From an uncultured Oscillospiraceae bacterium (GTDB taxonomy: Bacteria > Bacillota > Clostridia > Oscillospirales > Oscillospiraceae), in contig CAJLCG010000025.1 of NCBI GenBank assembly GCA_905205085.1, positions 1 to 27,192 on the forward strand: a stretch of DNA of 27,192 nt, read 5' to 3'. The notes beneath the pieces were generated by a model that saw only the letters and a list, made by a program, of their open reading frames with translations, was not told the origin of the DNA and did no database searches. Of the stretch, positions 15,520 through 22,950 are shown piece by piece. Both the position numbers and the translations under genes were made by a program. The stretch's first letter is position 1, and each line of letters starts with the position of its first letter.

Positions 15520-16533
15520 ATGAATGGAACAAAACGGGCCCCGCGCTTTCTCAGCGTCCGGGGCATGGGGGCGGCGCTGACCGCCTTTGCAGGGCTGATC
15601 GTCATCTACATCGCCTTTGGTATCATTGACCGCACCATGTTCTCCGGCAGCAACATCATGAACCTGCTGCGGTCCATGTCCAAGTACCTGCTCATCGGCA
15701 TTGGACAAAGCTACGTCCTCATCACCGGCAACATCGACCTGTCCATCGGCTCGGTGGTCGGCATGAGCGCCATGACCTCGGCCACCCTGATGGTATCCGG
15801 CGTCAACCCGGTGCTGGCCATCCTCATCACCCTGCTGTGCTGCCTGGTGGTGGGCGTGATCAACGGCTTTTTGGTAGGCCAGTTTAAGCTGCCCCCCTTC
15901 ATTGCCACCCTGGGCACCATGTTTGTGGCCCGCGGCATCGCCTACATGGTCAACGGCAACCGCAACACCAACGCCATCTCCTCGGGCATCGGAAAGGAAG
16001 CGGCCGACTCCTTCCAGAACTTCTTCTACTACGGCTCCACCGCCGGCGTGTACAACACCTTCTGGATCGCCCTGATCCTCTTCCTGATTTTCTTCTTCCT
16101 GCTGTCCAAGACCCGCACCGGTCGGCATATCTATGCTATCGGTTCCAACGTGGACGCGGCCAAGCTCTCCGGCGTCAGTGTGGTCACCACCGTCACCAAG
16201 ACCTATCTGGTCAGCGCCTTCTGCGCCGGCGTGGTGGGCCTCATCCTGTGCGCCCAGGCCGGCATGGGCAACATGGAAGCCGGCAACATGTATGAGATGT
16301 ACGGCGTAGCCGCTGGCGTTATCGGCGGTGTGTCTCCTCTGGGCGGCACCGGCTTGTTGCTGGGCACTCTGGCCGGCGCGGCGGTGTGGCAGACTCTGGA
16401 GAACGGCCTGAGCATCATCCATGCCCCGGTTGGCATCCAGCGCATCGTCATCGGCATCATCGTAGTCTTCGCGGTCCTGCTGGACGTGGTGTTCCGCAAG
16501 GGCCTCATCAACCGCAAGAGCATCAAGAAATAA
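15520..16533 (+). CDS. sugar ABC transporter permease (RbsC/XylH type)
   Basis: A 337-residue membrane protein of the BPD_transp_2 family with about 8-10 hydrophobic segments. The characteristic stretch GQSYVLITGNIDLSIGSVVG and the segment LPPFIATLGTMFVARGIAYM match CUT2 permeases. It forms the membrane channel with the preceding ATPase. The start at 15520 is chosen because GGGAGG (15506-15511) is 8 bases upstream; the earlier in-frame ATG at 15514 would leave only 2 bases. The substrate-binding protein gene follows after 63 bases. Confidence 0.93.
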   Translation: MNGTKRAPRFLSVRGMGAALTAFAGLIVIYIAFGIIDRTMFSGSNIMNLLRSMSKYLLIGIGQSYVLITGNIDLSIGSVVGMSAMTSATLMVSGVNPVLAILITLLCCLVVGVINGFLVGQFKLPPFIATLGTMFVARGIAYMVNGNRNTNAISSGIGKEAADSFQNFFYYGSTAGVYNTFWIALILFLIFFFLLSKTRTGRHIYAIGSNVDAAKLSGVSVVTTVTKTYLVSAFCAGVVGLILCAQAGMGNMEAGNMYEMYGVAAGVIGGVSPLGGTGLLLGTLAGAAVWQTLENGLSIIHAPVGIQRIVIGIIVVFAVLLDVVFRKGLINRKSIKK

Positions 16534-16596
16534 GGTGTGTACAGCTGCAAGCGCAGTTGACAGATAGGACAATCATAATTTAAGGAGGAAACGAAC

Positions 16597-17562
16597 ATGA
16601 AAAAGAAGATTCTTGCCCTCACCTGCTGCCTGGCTCTGGGGATCGGCCTGCTGGCCGGCTGCAGCAGCGGCGGTTCCGGCTCTGGTTCCGGCTCCGGCTC
16701 CCAGACTCCCTCTGGCTCCGGCTCTCAGACCAGCTCCGACGCCAAGATCGCCCTGATCACCATGGACTCCATCGACCAGCACTGGGTCACCCTGAACGAG
16801 GGCGCTCAGAAGGCCGCCAAGGAGCTGGGTGTCACCGTGGACTTCATGGCCCCCAACACCAAGGATGACGCTCTGCAGATCGAGCAGGTCAACAATGCCG
16901 TGGCCGGCGGCTATGATGCCATTCTGGTGGCCGCCAACGGCCCCGACGCCATCTCCGGTGCCCTGAAAGAGGCTGCCGCTGCCGGCGTGAAGATCGTCTA
17001 CGTAGACTCTCCCGCCAATGTGGACGCTGCCGCCACCTTCTCCACCGACAACGCCGCCGCCGGCAAGAAGGCCGGTGAGGAGATGCTCAAGGCTCTGACC
17101 GACGCTGGCGTGACCTCCGGCGACATCGGCGTCATCAACGTCAACGCCGCTACCGACTCCTGCGTCAAGCGTGAGGAAGGCTTCCGCTCCGCCTTTGAGG
17201 GTACCGATTTCAACATCCTGGAGACCCAGTACTGCGAGGGCGACGCTGCTAAGAGCCAGTCCAGCGCTGAGAACTTCATCACCCAGGGCGTGGTCGGCAT
17301 CTTCGGTGCCAACGAGGGTTCCACCACCGGCATCGGCAACGCCATCAAGGCTTCCGGCAAGACCGACATCATCGGTGTGGGCTTTGATAAGTCTGACGCC
17401 ATCCTGAACCTCATCAACGACGGTTACCTGCTGTGCACCATGGCTCAGAACCCCGACGTGATGGGCTATGAGGGCGTGAAGGCCGCTGTGGCCGCCATCA
17501 ACGGCGAGGACCTGGGCGGCAAGGTCACCGACACCGGCGTCTCCGTGCTGACCAAGGAGTAA
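16597..17562 (+). CDS. sugar-binding lipoprotein of the ABC importer (RbsB-like)
   Basis: A 321-residue type I periplasmic-binding-protein fold. The N-terminal signal MKKKILALTCCLALGIGLLA ends in the lipobox LLAGC, so it is a membrane-anchored lipoprotein. A Gly/Ser-rich linker of about 25 residues (about 24-48) tethers the domain. The body starts with AKIALITMDSIDQHWVTLNEGAQKAAKELG, typical of ribose/galactose-type binding proteins, and has the hinge-proximal segment IFGANEGSTTGIGNAI. AAGGAGG lies before the start. Codon use is extreme (almost only C/G or preferred third bases), suggesting very high expression. A hairpin follows (17595-17626). The ligand is probably an aldopentose or aldohexose, inferred from the isomerase gene next door. 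Confidence 0.93.
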   Translation: MKKKILALTCCLALGIGLLAGCSSGGSGSGSGSGSQTPSGSGSQTSSDAKIALITMDSIDQHWVTLNEGAQKAAKELGVTVDFMAPNTKDDALQIEQVNNAVAGGYDAILVAANGPDAISGALKEAAAAGVKIVYVDSPANVDAAATFSTDNAAAGKKAGEEMLKALTDAGVTSGDIGVINVNAATDSCVKREEGFRSAFEGTDFNILETQYCEGDAAKSQSSAENFITQGVVGIFGANEGSTTGIGNAIKASGKTDIIGVGFDKSDAILNLINDGYLLCTMAQNPDVMGYEGVKAAVAAINGEDLGGKVTDTGVSVLTKE

Positions 17563-17594
17563 TCGCTTCTCTTCTGCAACCAAATATGTCATCC

Positions 17595-17626
17595 GAGAAA
17601 CGCCGGCCCTAGGACCGGCGTTTCTC
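17595..17626 (+). terminator. GC-rich hairpin after the binding-protein gene (partial terminator or mRNA 3' cap)
   Basis: GAGAAACGCCGG (17595-17606) pairs perfectly with CCGGCGTTTCTC (17615-17626), loop 8 bases. There is no clear T-run after it. It sits between the highly biased binding-protein gene and the enzyme genes, so it may limit read-through or protect the importer mRNA. Confidence 0.6.
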
Positions 17627-17704
17627 TGGAATTGTGGAATATTCCCATTTGTGCTAAAATGAAGAGCAAACCAGTGGTGCTCAAAAGATTAGGAGGCTGT
17701 AAGC

Positions 17705-18388
17705 ATGAAACGCAGTGAGATCAACGCCGCACTGAAAGAGATGGAACAGATGGTAAAGGAGTACCGCTTTGCCCTGCCCCCCTTCTGTGATTTTACTCCG
17801 GAGCAGTGGCAGGAAAAAGGCCACGACTACGATGAGATTCGGGACAACATGCTGGGCTGGGACATCACAGACTACGGCATGGGTAACTTTAACAAGATGG
17901 GCTTCTCCCTTATTACCATCCGCAATGGCAACCTGAAGATGGATAAGTACACCAAGACCTACGCTGAGAAGCTGCTGTACATCAAAGAGGGCCAGTACTC
18001 CCCCATGCACTTCCACTGGTCCAAGATGGAGGACATCATCAATCGGGGCGGCGGCAACGTGCTGATCCGGGTGTATAACTCCACCCCCGACGAGGATCTG
18101 GATAAGGAGTCTGAGGTCCATGTCCATGTGGACGGCCGGGAGATGGTGGTCCCTGCGGGCAGCCAGGTCCGTCTGACCCCCGGTGAGAGCATCACCATCT
18201 ACCCCTATCTCTACCACGACTTTGAGGTGGAGCCCGGCTCTGGCCCCGTGCTGCTGGGCGAAGTGAGCCAGTGCAACGACGACAATACGGACAACCGCTT
18301 TTATGAGAAGCTGGGCCGCTTCCCCGCCATTGAGGAGGACGAAGCCCCCTACCGCCTGCTGTGCAACGAGTACCCGGCGGCTAAGTAA
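17705..18388 (+). CDS. D-lyxose ketol-isomerase (also acts on D-mannose in this family)
   Basis: A 227-residue cupin-type enzyme matching the D-lyxose isomerase family (YdaE-like) over its full length. Metal ligands are visible: HFHWSKME gives H102, H104 and E109, and H171 is in YLYHDFE. Known members convert D-lyxose to D-xylulose and D-mannose to D-fructose with Mn2+. An AGGAGG site lies 8 bases before the ATG. The next two genes (mutarotase, PfkB kinase) follow within 12-15 bases, so the set forms a compact catabolic module behind the importer. Which sugar is physiological cannot be decided from sequence. Confidence 0.9.
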   Translation: MKRSEINAALKEMEQMVKEYRFALPPFCDFTPEQWQEKGHDYDEIRDNMLGWDITDYGMGNFNKMGFSLITIRNGNLKMDKYTKTYAEKLLYIKEGQYSPMHFHWSKMEDIINRGGGNVLIRVYNSTPDEDLDKESEVHVHVDGREMVVPAGSQVRLTPGESITIYPYLYHDFEVEPGSGPVLLGEVSQCNDDNTDNRFYEKLGRFPAIEEDEAPYRLLCNEYPAAK

Positions 18389-18400
18389 AAGGAGGCCGAC

Positions 18401-19279
18401 ATGGGTTACACCACCCTTGAAAACAGCCGGCTGAGGCTGACCGTGGACTCTCTGGGCGCCCAGATGATGAGCCTGCAGACCCTGGATGGCCGGGAGTATC
18501 TGTGGCAGGGAGACCCCCGCTACTGGTGCGACCGGGCGCCCGTCCTCTTCCCGTTTGTGGGGCGCCTCACCGGCAATTCCTACCGGTATGGGGGCCAGGT
18601 CTACTCCATGGGCATCCACGGCTTTGCGGCCCATCAGGACTTTTCCTGCCTTTGTCCCGAGCCCAATCGCCTGGTTCTGCAGCTCACCGATAACGGGGAA
18701 ACCCGGGAACAGTATCCCTTTGCCTTCTCCCTGAACATTATCTATGAACTGATCGACAACCGGGTACAGGTCACCTATCAGGTGGAAAACTCAGGCACTG
18801 GGATGCTGCCCTTCGGTATCGGCGGGCACCCGGGTTTTCGGGTCCCCCTGGAGGAGGGAGAACAGTTTGACGACTATATTCTGGAGTTTACCGGCGGGTG
18901 CCAGCCGGATCGGGTCGGCTTCACGCCCCAGGTATTTTTAAGCGGCCAGGCCCAGCCATATCCTCTGAAAGAGGGAAAATATCTGCCTCTGCGGCATGAC
19001 CTCTTTGATGAGGACGCGGTGATTTTGAAGAACATGTCCCGGGAAGTGACCCTTCGTTCCCAGGTATCGCCCCACGGCGTACAGGTGAGCTATCCGGACA
19101 TGCCCTATCTGGGACTGTGGCATATGCCTAACACCGACGCGCCCTATCTTTGCATCGAACCCTGGAGCTCCCTGCCTGCCCGCCAGGACGTGGTGGAGGA
19201 CTTCGCATGCAAAAGCGACCTGATCCAGCTGGGCCCCGGTAAAACCTACGTCAACACCTGGAGCATCACAATTTTCTGA
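18401..19279 (+). CDS. aldose 1-epimerase (GalM/LacX-like mutarotase)
   Basis: A 292-residue cytoplasmic beta-sandwich enzyme. Family landmarks are FPFVGRL near residue 50, the active-site histidines in MGIHGFA (H73) and GGHPGF (H143), and the catalytic glutamate in LCIEPWSSLP (E253). It interconverts alpha and beta anomers of free aldoses, useful here because the imported sugar must be in the form the isomerase accepts. AAGGAGG precedes the start. It is spaced 12 bases from the isomerase and 15 from the kinase gene, so co-translation is likely. Confidence 0.9.
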   Translation: MGYTTLENSRLRLTVDSLGAQMMSLQTLDGREYLWQGDPRYWCDRAPVLFPFVGRLTGNSYRYGGQVYSMGIHGFAAHQDFSCLCPEPNRLVLQLTDNGETREQYPFAFSLNIIYELIDNRVQVTYQVENSGTGMLPFGIGGHPGFRVPLEEGEQFDDYILEFTGGCQPDRVGFTPQVFLSGQAQPYPLKEGKYLPLRHDLFDEDAVILKNMSREVTLRSQVSPHGVQVSYPDMPYLGLWHMPNTDAPYLCIEPWSSLPARQDVVEDFACKSDLIQLGPGKTYVNTWSITIF

Positions 19280-19294
19280 AAGGAGAGCAGGAAG

Positions 19295-20251
19295 ATGGAT
19301 GTTGTTGCGTTGGGAGAGCTTTTGATCGACTTTGCCTGCCTGGACACTGACCAGGACGGCTATCCTACCATGGCGGCCCACCCCGGCGGCGCACCCTGCA
19401 ACTTTTTGGCGGCGCTGAACAAGTACGGAGCCAAGACCGCCTTTCTGGGCAAGGTGGGGGATGACGCCTTCGGCGCCCTGCTGCGCAGGACCCTGGAGCA
19501 GTCGGGCATTGATACCCGGGGGCTGCTCACCGACCCGGCGGTATTTACCACCCTGGCTTTTGTTACCTTTGACGCCCAGGGCGACCGCTCCTTCAGCTTT
19601 GCCCGCAAGCCGGGGGCGGATATCCTTTTGCACGAGAAAGAGCTGGACTTCTCCCTCATCGACCAGGCCAAGGTATTCCACTTCGGTACCCTCAGCCTGA
19701 CCGATGAGCCGGCCCGCTCCGCCACCCGGGCGGCGGTGGCCTATGCCAAAGAGAAGGGCAAGCTCATCACCTTTGACCCCAACCTGCGCAAGCCCCTTTG
19801 GTCTAGCCTGGACCGTGCCCGGGAGGAGATTCTGTGGGGGCTGAGCCAGGCGAATGTGGTAAAGATCAGCGAGGACGAAGTGGACTTCCTCTGGGGCTGT
19901 GATCCCCAGGAGGGGGCCCGGCGGCTTCTGGAGGAGCACGGCGTGTCCCTGGCTATGGTCACTCTGGGCAGTGAGGGATGCCTGTTGGCCAACGCCCTGG
20001 ACAGCGTGCGGGTTCGAGGGCCCAAGGTGACGCCGGTGGACACCACCGGTGCGGGAGATATCTTCGGCGGCAGCGCGGTGAGCCGCCTGCTGGAGCTGGG
20101 TAAGGACCCGGCCCAGCTGAACCGGGAGGAGCTTTTGTATGTGGCTCAATTTGCCGTCACCGCCGCCAGTCTGTCTACGCAGGTTCCGGGAGGAATCCCA
20201 AGCATCCCCGACCGGGCCGTCGTGGAACAGACCATGCAGAAGTTGGGCTGA
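19295..20251 (+). CDS. PfkB-family sugar kinase (fructokinase-like)
   Basis: A 318-residue ribokinase-fold enzyme. The first signature is HPGGAPCNFLAALNKYG...LGKVGDDAFG (30-60) and the second DTTGAGDIFGGS (249-260) with the catalytic base D255. The anion-hole GAGD is intact. ATP-dependent phosphorylation of a ketose is expected: fructose to fructose 6-phosphate or xylulose to its phosphate, which would complete the mannose or lyxose route begun by the isomerase. PfkB proteins with the GGAPxNxA start are most often fructokinases, so the mannose/fructose branch is slightly favoured. AAAGGAGAG lies before the ATG. Confidence 0.9.
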   Translation: MDVVALGELLIDFACLDTDQDGYPTMAAHPGGAPCNFLAALNKYGAKTAFLGKVGDDAFGALLRRTLEQSGIDTRGLLTDPAVFTTLAFVTFDAQGDRSFSFARKPGADILLHEKELDFSLIDQAKVFHFGTLSLTDEPARSATRAAVAYAKEKGKLITFDPNLRKPLWSSLDRAREEILWGLSQANVVKISEDEVDFLWGCDPQEGARRLLEEHGVSLAMVTLGSEGCLLANALDSVRVRGPKVTPVDTTGAGDIFGGSAVSRLLELGKDPAQLNREELLYVAQFAVTAASLSTQVPGGIPSIPDRAVVEQTMQKLG

Positions 20252-20285
20252 GCGCCCATCGCACATTGGAAGGGAGAGAGAAACA

Positions 20286-21869
20286 ATGCTCAAAGTGATC
20301 ATCGCAGACGATGAAGAGCGGGTCTGTCGGCTGGTACAGGTGTTGGCAGACTGGGATGCTTTGGGCATGGAGGTGGCAGGCACGGCTTCCAACGGGCTGG
20401 AGGCCCTGGAACTGGTCAAGCAGGTCCGGCCGGATATTCTCATCACTGACATCCGCATGCCGGGATGCTACGGCCTGGAGCTCATCCAGCACGCCAAGGA
20501 AAGCCTGCCTCAGCTGGAAATTGTCATTATCAGCGGCTACGCCCACTTTGAGTACGCCCAGAGCGCCATCAAGCACGGGGTGGGGGACTATCTGCTCAAG
20601 CCCATCCAAAAGGGAGAACTGATGGCCACCTTGCAGAAGCTGGGGGACCGGTGCCGGGCCCGGCAGGCCCAGGGGCAGCAGGCGGTAAGTCAGTACAGCC
20701 AGGAGGACCTGTTTCGCCTGCAAAACCGGCTGGTGCTGGATCTGGCGCAGCGGCGGCTGAAGGCCCCCTCCGCCAATCTTTTGGAGCAGGAGTACCACGT
20801 TTCTGTGCAGCCCGGCCTGCTGCAGGTCATACTACTGAAGCTGGACTACGATCTGGACCAGTTCTCCCCCGGCTCGGTGGGAGTAATCTGGGAGAAAGCC
20901 AAGAAAATTTTTGAGCCCATGCTCCAGCCGGTGTGTCACGGCATCGTCTTCTATTTTCAGGATGCCTGGGGATGTGCCATTCTCAACTATTCCCCCTCCC
21001 AGCGGGAGGCTCTGCGGAGCCGTCTCCGGGAGGGGCTCAATCAGCTGGTGGCCCAGCAGGCACTGTTTGGGCCGGTGGAGTGCTCCCTGGGGCTGAGCAC
21101 ACCGACAGACCGGCCGGAGGATCTGCCCCAGCGCTTCTGGGAAGCCAATGATGCCATTTGTGAGCGGCTGCTGGAGGGCAGCGGCCGCCTGCTGGAGGGA
21201 CGTCCCGCCTCCTCCGCTCTGGCGGAGGAGAATCTGTTGGAGCGCTATGGCCGCAGTGTGGAGCTGCTGATGGACACCCTGGGACAGCTCCAGGCCCAGC
21301 AGGCCGCCCAGCAGCTGGAGGAGAGCGCCTTGGCGGTGCCGGGTGTCCGGGGCCGGGAGCTGCTGGAGCTGGTGCGCTCGGCGGGAAAGCTGTTTGCCCT
21401 GCGGGTGTGCGGCGAGGACGCCCGCCAGGAGACCGAGCACTTTGAGAAGCAGTGCCTGCAGTGCAGCCGGGCGTCGGACCTGTTTGTGTGCCTGCGGCAA
21501 TTTCAGGGCCGCCTGCTGGAGCGCACTCTCCAGCGCCGGGAAAGTGAGAGCCAGCGGCCCATCCGGGTGGCCAAGCAGTACGTGCAGAGCCACTACAGCC
21601 AGAACATCACCCTGGAAGACGTGTGCGCGGCCACCGGCTTCAGCGTAAGTTATTTCAGCGCCCTGTTTAAAAAGGAGACGGGGGAGGGCTTTGCCAAGTA
21701 CCTCACCCGAGTACGGATGGAGCGGGCCAAGGAGCTGCTTCAGGAGACCAATTTGCCGGTGGCGGAGATCTGTTCCCAGGTGGGCTACGGTGATTTGAAG
21801 CACTTCAATCAGACCTTTAAAAAGGTGACCAGCCTCAGCCCCGGCCAGTACCGGAAGCTGTACGGATAA
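20286..21869 (+). CDS. YesN-type response regulator (receiver plus AraC HTH)
   Basis: A 527-residue regulator. The N-terminal receiver has the acidic pair ADDEE (D8, D9), the phospho-acceptor D55 in ILITDIRMPG, S83 in IISGYAHFEYA and K105 in YLLKPI. The middle (about 125-420) is a long linker domain common in YesN proteins. The C-terminal AraC HTH (about 425-525) has NITLEDVCAATGFSVSYFSALFKKETG and the end LKHFNQTFKKVTSLSPGQYRK. An earlier in-frame ATG exists at 20139, but it lies inside the kinase gene; the ATG at 20286 has GGGAGAG upstream and gives the canonical receiver start MLKVIIADDE. The sensor kinase follows 31 bases later. It probably controls this sugar locus. Confidence 0.93.
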   Translation: MLKVIIADDEERVCRLVQVLADWDALGMEVAGTASNGLEALELVKQVRPDILITDIRMPGCYGLELIQHAKESLPQLEIVIISGYAHFEYAQSAIKHGVGDYLLKPIQKGELMATLQKLGDRCRARQAQGQQAVSQYSQEDLFRLQNRLVLDLAQRRLKAPSANLLEQEYHVSVQPGLLQVILLKLDYDLDQFSPGSVGVIWEKAKKIFEPMLQPVCHGIVFYFQDAWGCAILNYSPSQREALRSRLREGLNQLVAQQALFGPVECSLGLSTPTDRPEDLPQRFWEANDAICERLLEGSGRLLEGRPASSALAEENLLERYGRSVELLMDTLGQLQAQQAAQQLEESALAVPGVRGRELLELVRSAGKLFALRVCGEDARQETEHFEKQCLQCSRASDLFVCLRQFQGRLLERTLQRRESESQRPIRVAKQYVQSHYSQNITLEDVCAATGFSVSYFSALFKKETGEGFAKYLTRVRMERAKELLQETNLPVAEICSQVGYGDLKHFNQTFKKVTSLSPGQYRKLYG

Positions 21870-21900
21870 CAGATACCTTAGGGAAGGGGAGAAAATCGGG

Positions 21901-22950
21901 ATGGACTGGCGGCGGCAGGCTCGCTTTTTGTCGGTGCGGAGCGTATATGTGGGACTGGGCCTTGGTCTGGCCGCCCTGACGGGGGCGGCGGGCATCGTGA
22001 TAGGTGCCGTCACAGGCCGTCCGGCGTTCGGTGCTTTGGCCTTATGCCTGATCCTTTTGGCAGCCAGCGCGCTGGCAGGCTGGTTTTGGATTGCCTTGCC
22101 CTACTATGGTTTTGAGCGGGCCATCCGCGCTTTTTTGGAAGAGTACCCCACAAACGGCACACCGGCAGGCGAGGCCCCCATCTCTCCGGGCACTGAGCGG
22201 CTACTGGAGCAGGCCCGGGCGGTGATGAACCCCTCCCAGCTCTTCAAGCTCAACAAGCGCCAGGCCCAGTACCTGGCCCTGCAAAACCAGATCAATCCCC
22301 ACTTTCTCTACAACACCCTGGAGAGTATCCGCAGTGAGGCTCTCATTGCGCAGCTGGACAGCGTGGCCGACATGACTGAGGCTCTGGCCTCCTTCTTCCG
22401 CTACACCATCAGCAAGGTAGAAAATCTGGTGTCGGTAGAGGAGGAGCTGCAAAACTGCCAGACCTATTTCCGCATCCAGCGCTACCGCTTCGGCGAGCGG
22501 CTGAAGCTGAGCATTGAGTACGACCCCGACGACCAGGAGGAGATCTTCCGCTGCCGCCTGCCCAAGCTGACCATGCAGCCCATCCTGGAAAACAGCATCA
22601 TTCATGGCACCGAGCTGAAGATCGGCACCAGCCAGCTCACCATCCACCTGGAGCGCACCCAGCGTAGGCTGCTCATCCGGGTGTCGGACAATGGCATCGG
22701 CATGGACGCGGAGACTCTGGCCCGAGTCAACGGCCGGCTGGGCCGGGGCGGTCTGTCAGCGGTGGGGCATGAGGGAGAGCAGCGCGGCGGCGTGGCTCTG
22801 GTCAATGTGGACGACCGCATCCGCCTGCTGTTTGGCAGCGAATACGGCCTGCACGTGTTCTCCATCCAGGGCAGCGGCACCGATGTGGAGATCACTCTGC
22901 CCGCCATCACCAGCGACCGGGATATTCCCAACCAGGAGGCTCTGTCATGA
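21901..22950 (+). CDS. short YesM/LytS-type sensor histidine kinase lacking an extracellular sensor
   Basis: A 349-residue kinase, far shorter than usual YesM proteins (about 550-600). Two hydrophobic segments at about 15-38 and 42-66 are joined by only a few residues, so almost nothing protrudes from the membrane. The His_kinase domain has QNQINPHFLYNTLE (128-141) with phospho-acceptor H134. The ATPase domain has the N-box LTMQPILENSIIHG (223-236), DNGIGMD (263-269) and VNVDDRIRLLFG (301-312). It pairs with the YesN-type regulator upstream. Because it has no ligand-binding domain of its own, it probably depends on a partner, and the next gene overlaps it by 4 bases (ATGA). GGGGAG lies about 9 bases before the ATG. 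Confidence 0.92.
   Translation: MDWRRQARFLSVRSVYVGLGLGLAALTGAAGIVIGAVTGRPAFGALALCLILLAASALAGWFWIALPYYGFERAIRAFLEEYPTNGTPAGEAPISPGTERLLEQARAVMNPSQLFKLNKRQAQYLALQNQINPHFLYNTLESIRSEALIAQLDSVADMTEALASFFRYTISKVENLVSVEEELQNCQTYFRIQRYRFGERLKLSIEYDPDDQEEIFRCRLPKLTMQPILENSIIHGTELKIGTSQLTIHLERTQRRLLIRVSDNGIGMDAETLARVNGRLGRGGLSAVGHEGEQRGGVALVNVDDRIRLLFGSEYGLHVFSIQGSGTDVEITLPAITSDRDIPNQEALS

Noticed and set aside
13925..15532. 535-codon minus-strand frame opposite the sugar ATPase gene
   Set aside because: No recognisable domain. The opposite strand encodes a complete ABC ATPase with all motifs.
20139..20285. Earlier in-frame start for the response regulator
   Set aside because: It lies within the kinase gene and lacks a ribosome-binding site; the ATG at 20286 gives the canonical receiver N-terminus.
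18938..20458. 506-codon minus-strand frame opposite the epimerase and kinase genes
   Set aside because: It spans two well-supported plus-strand genes and shows no motif of its own.
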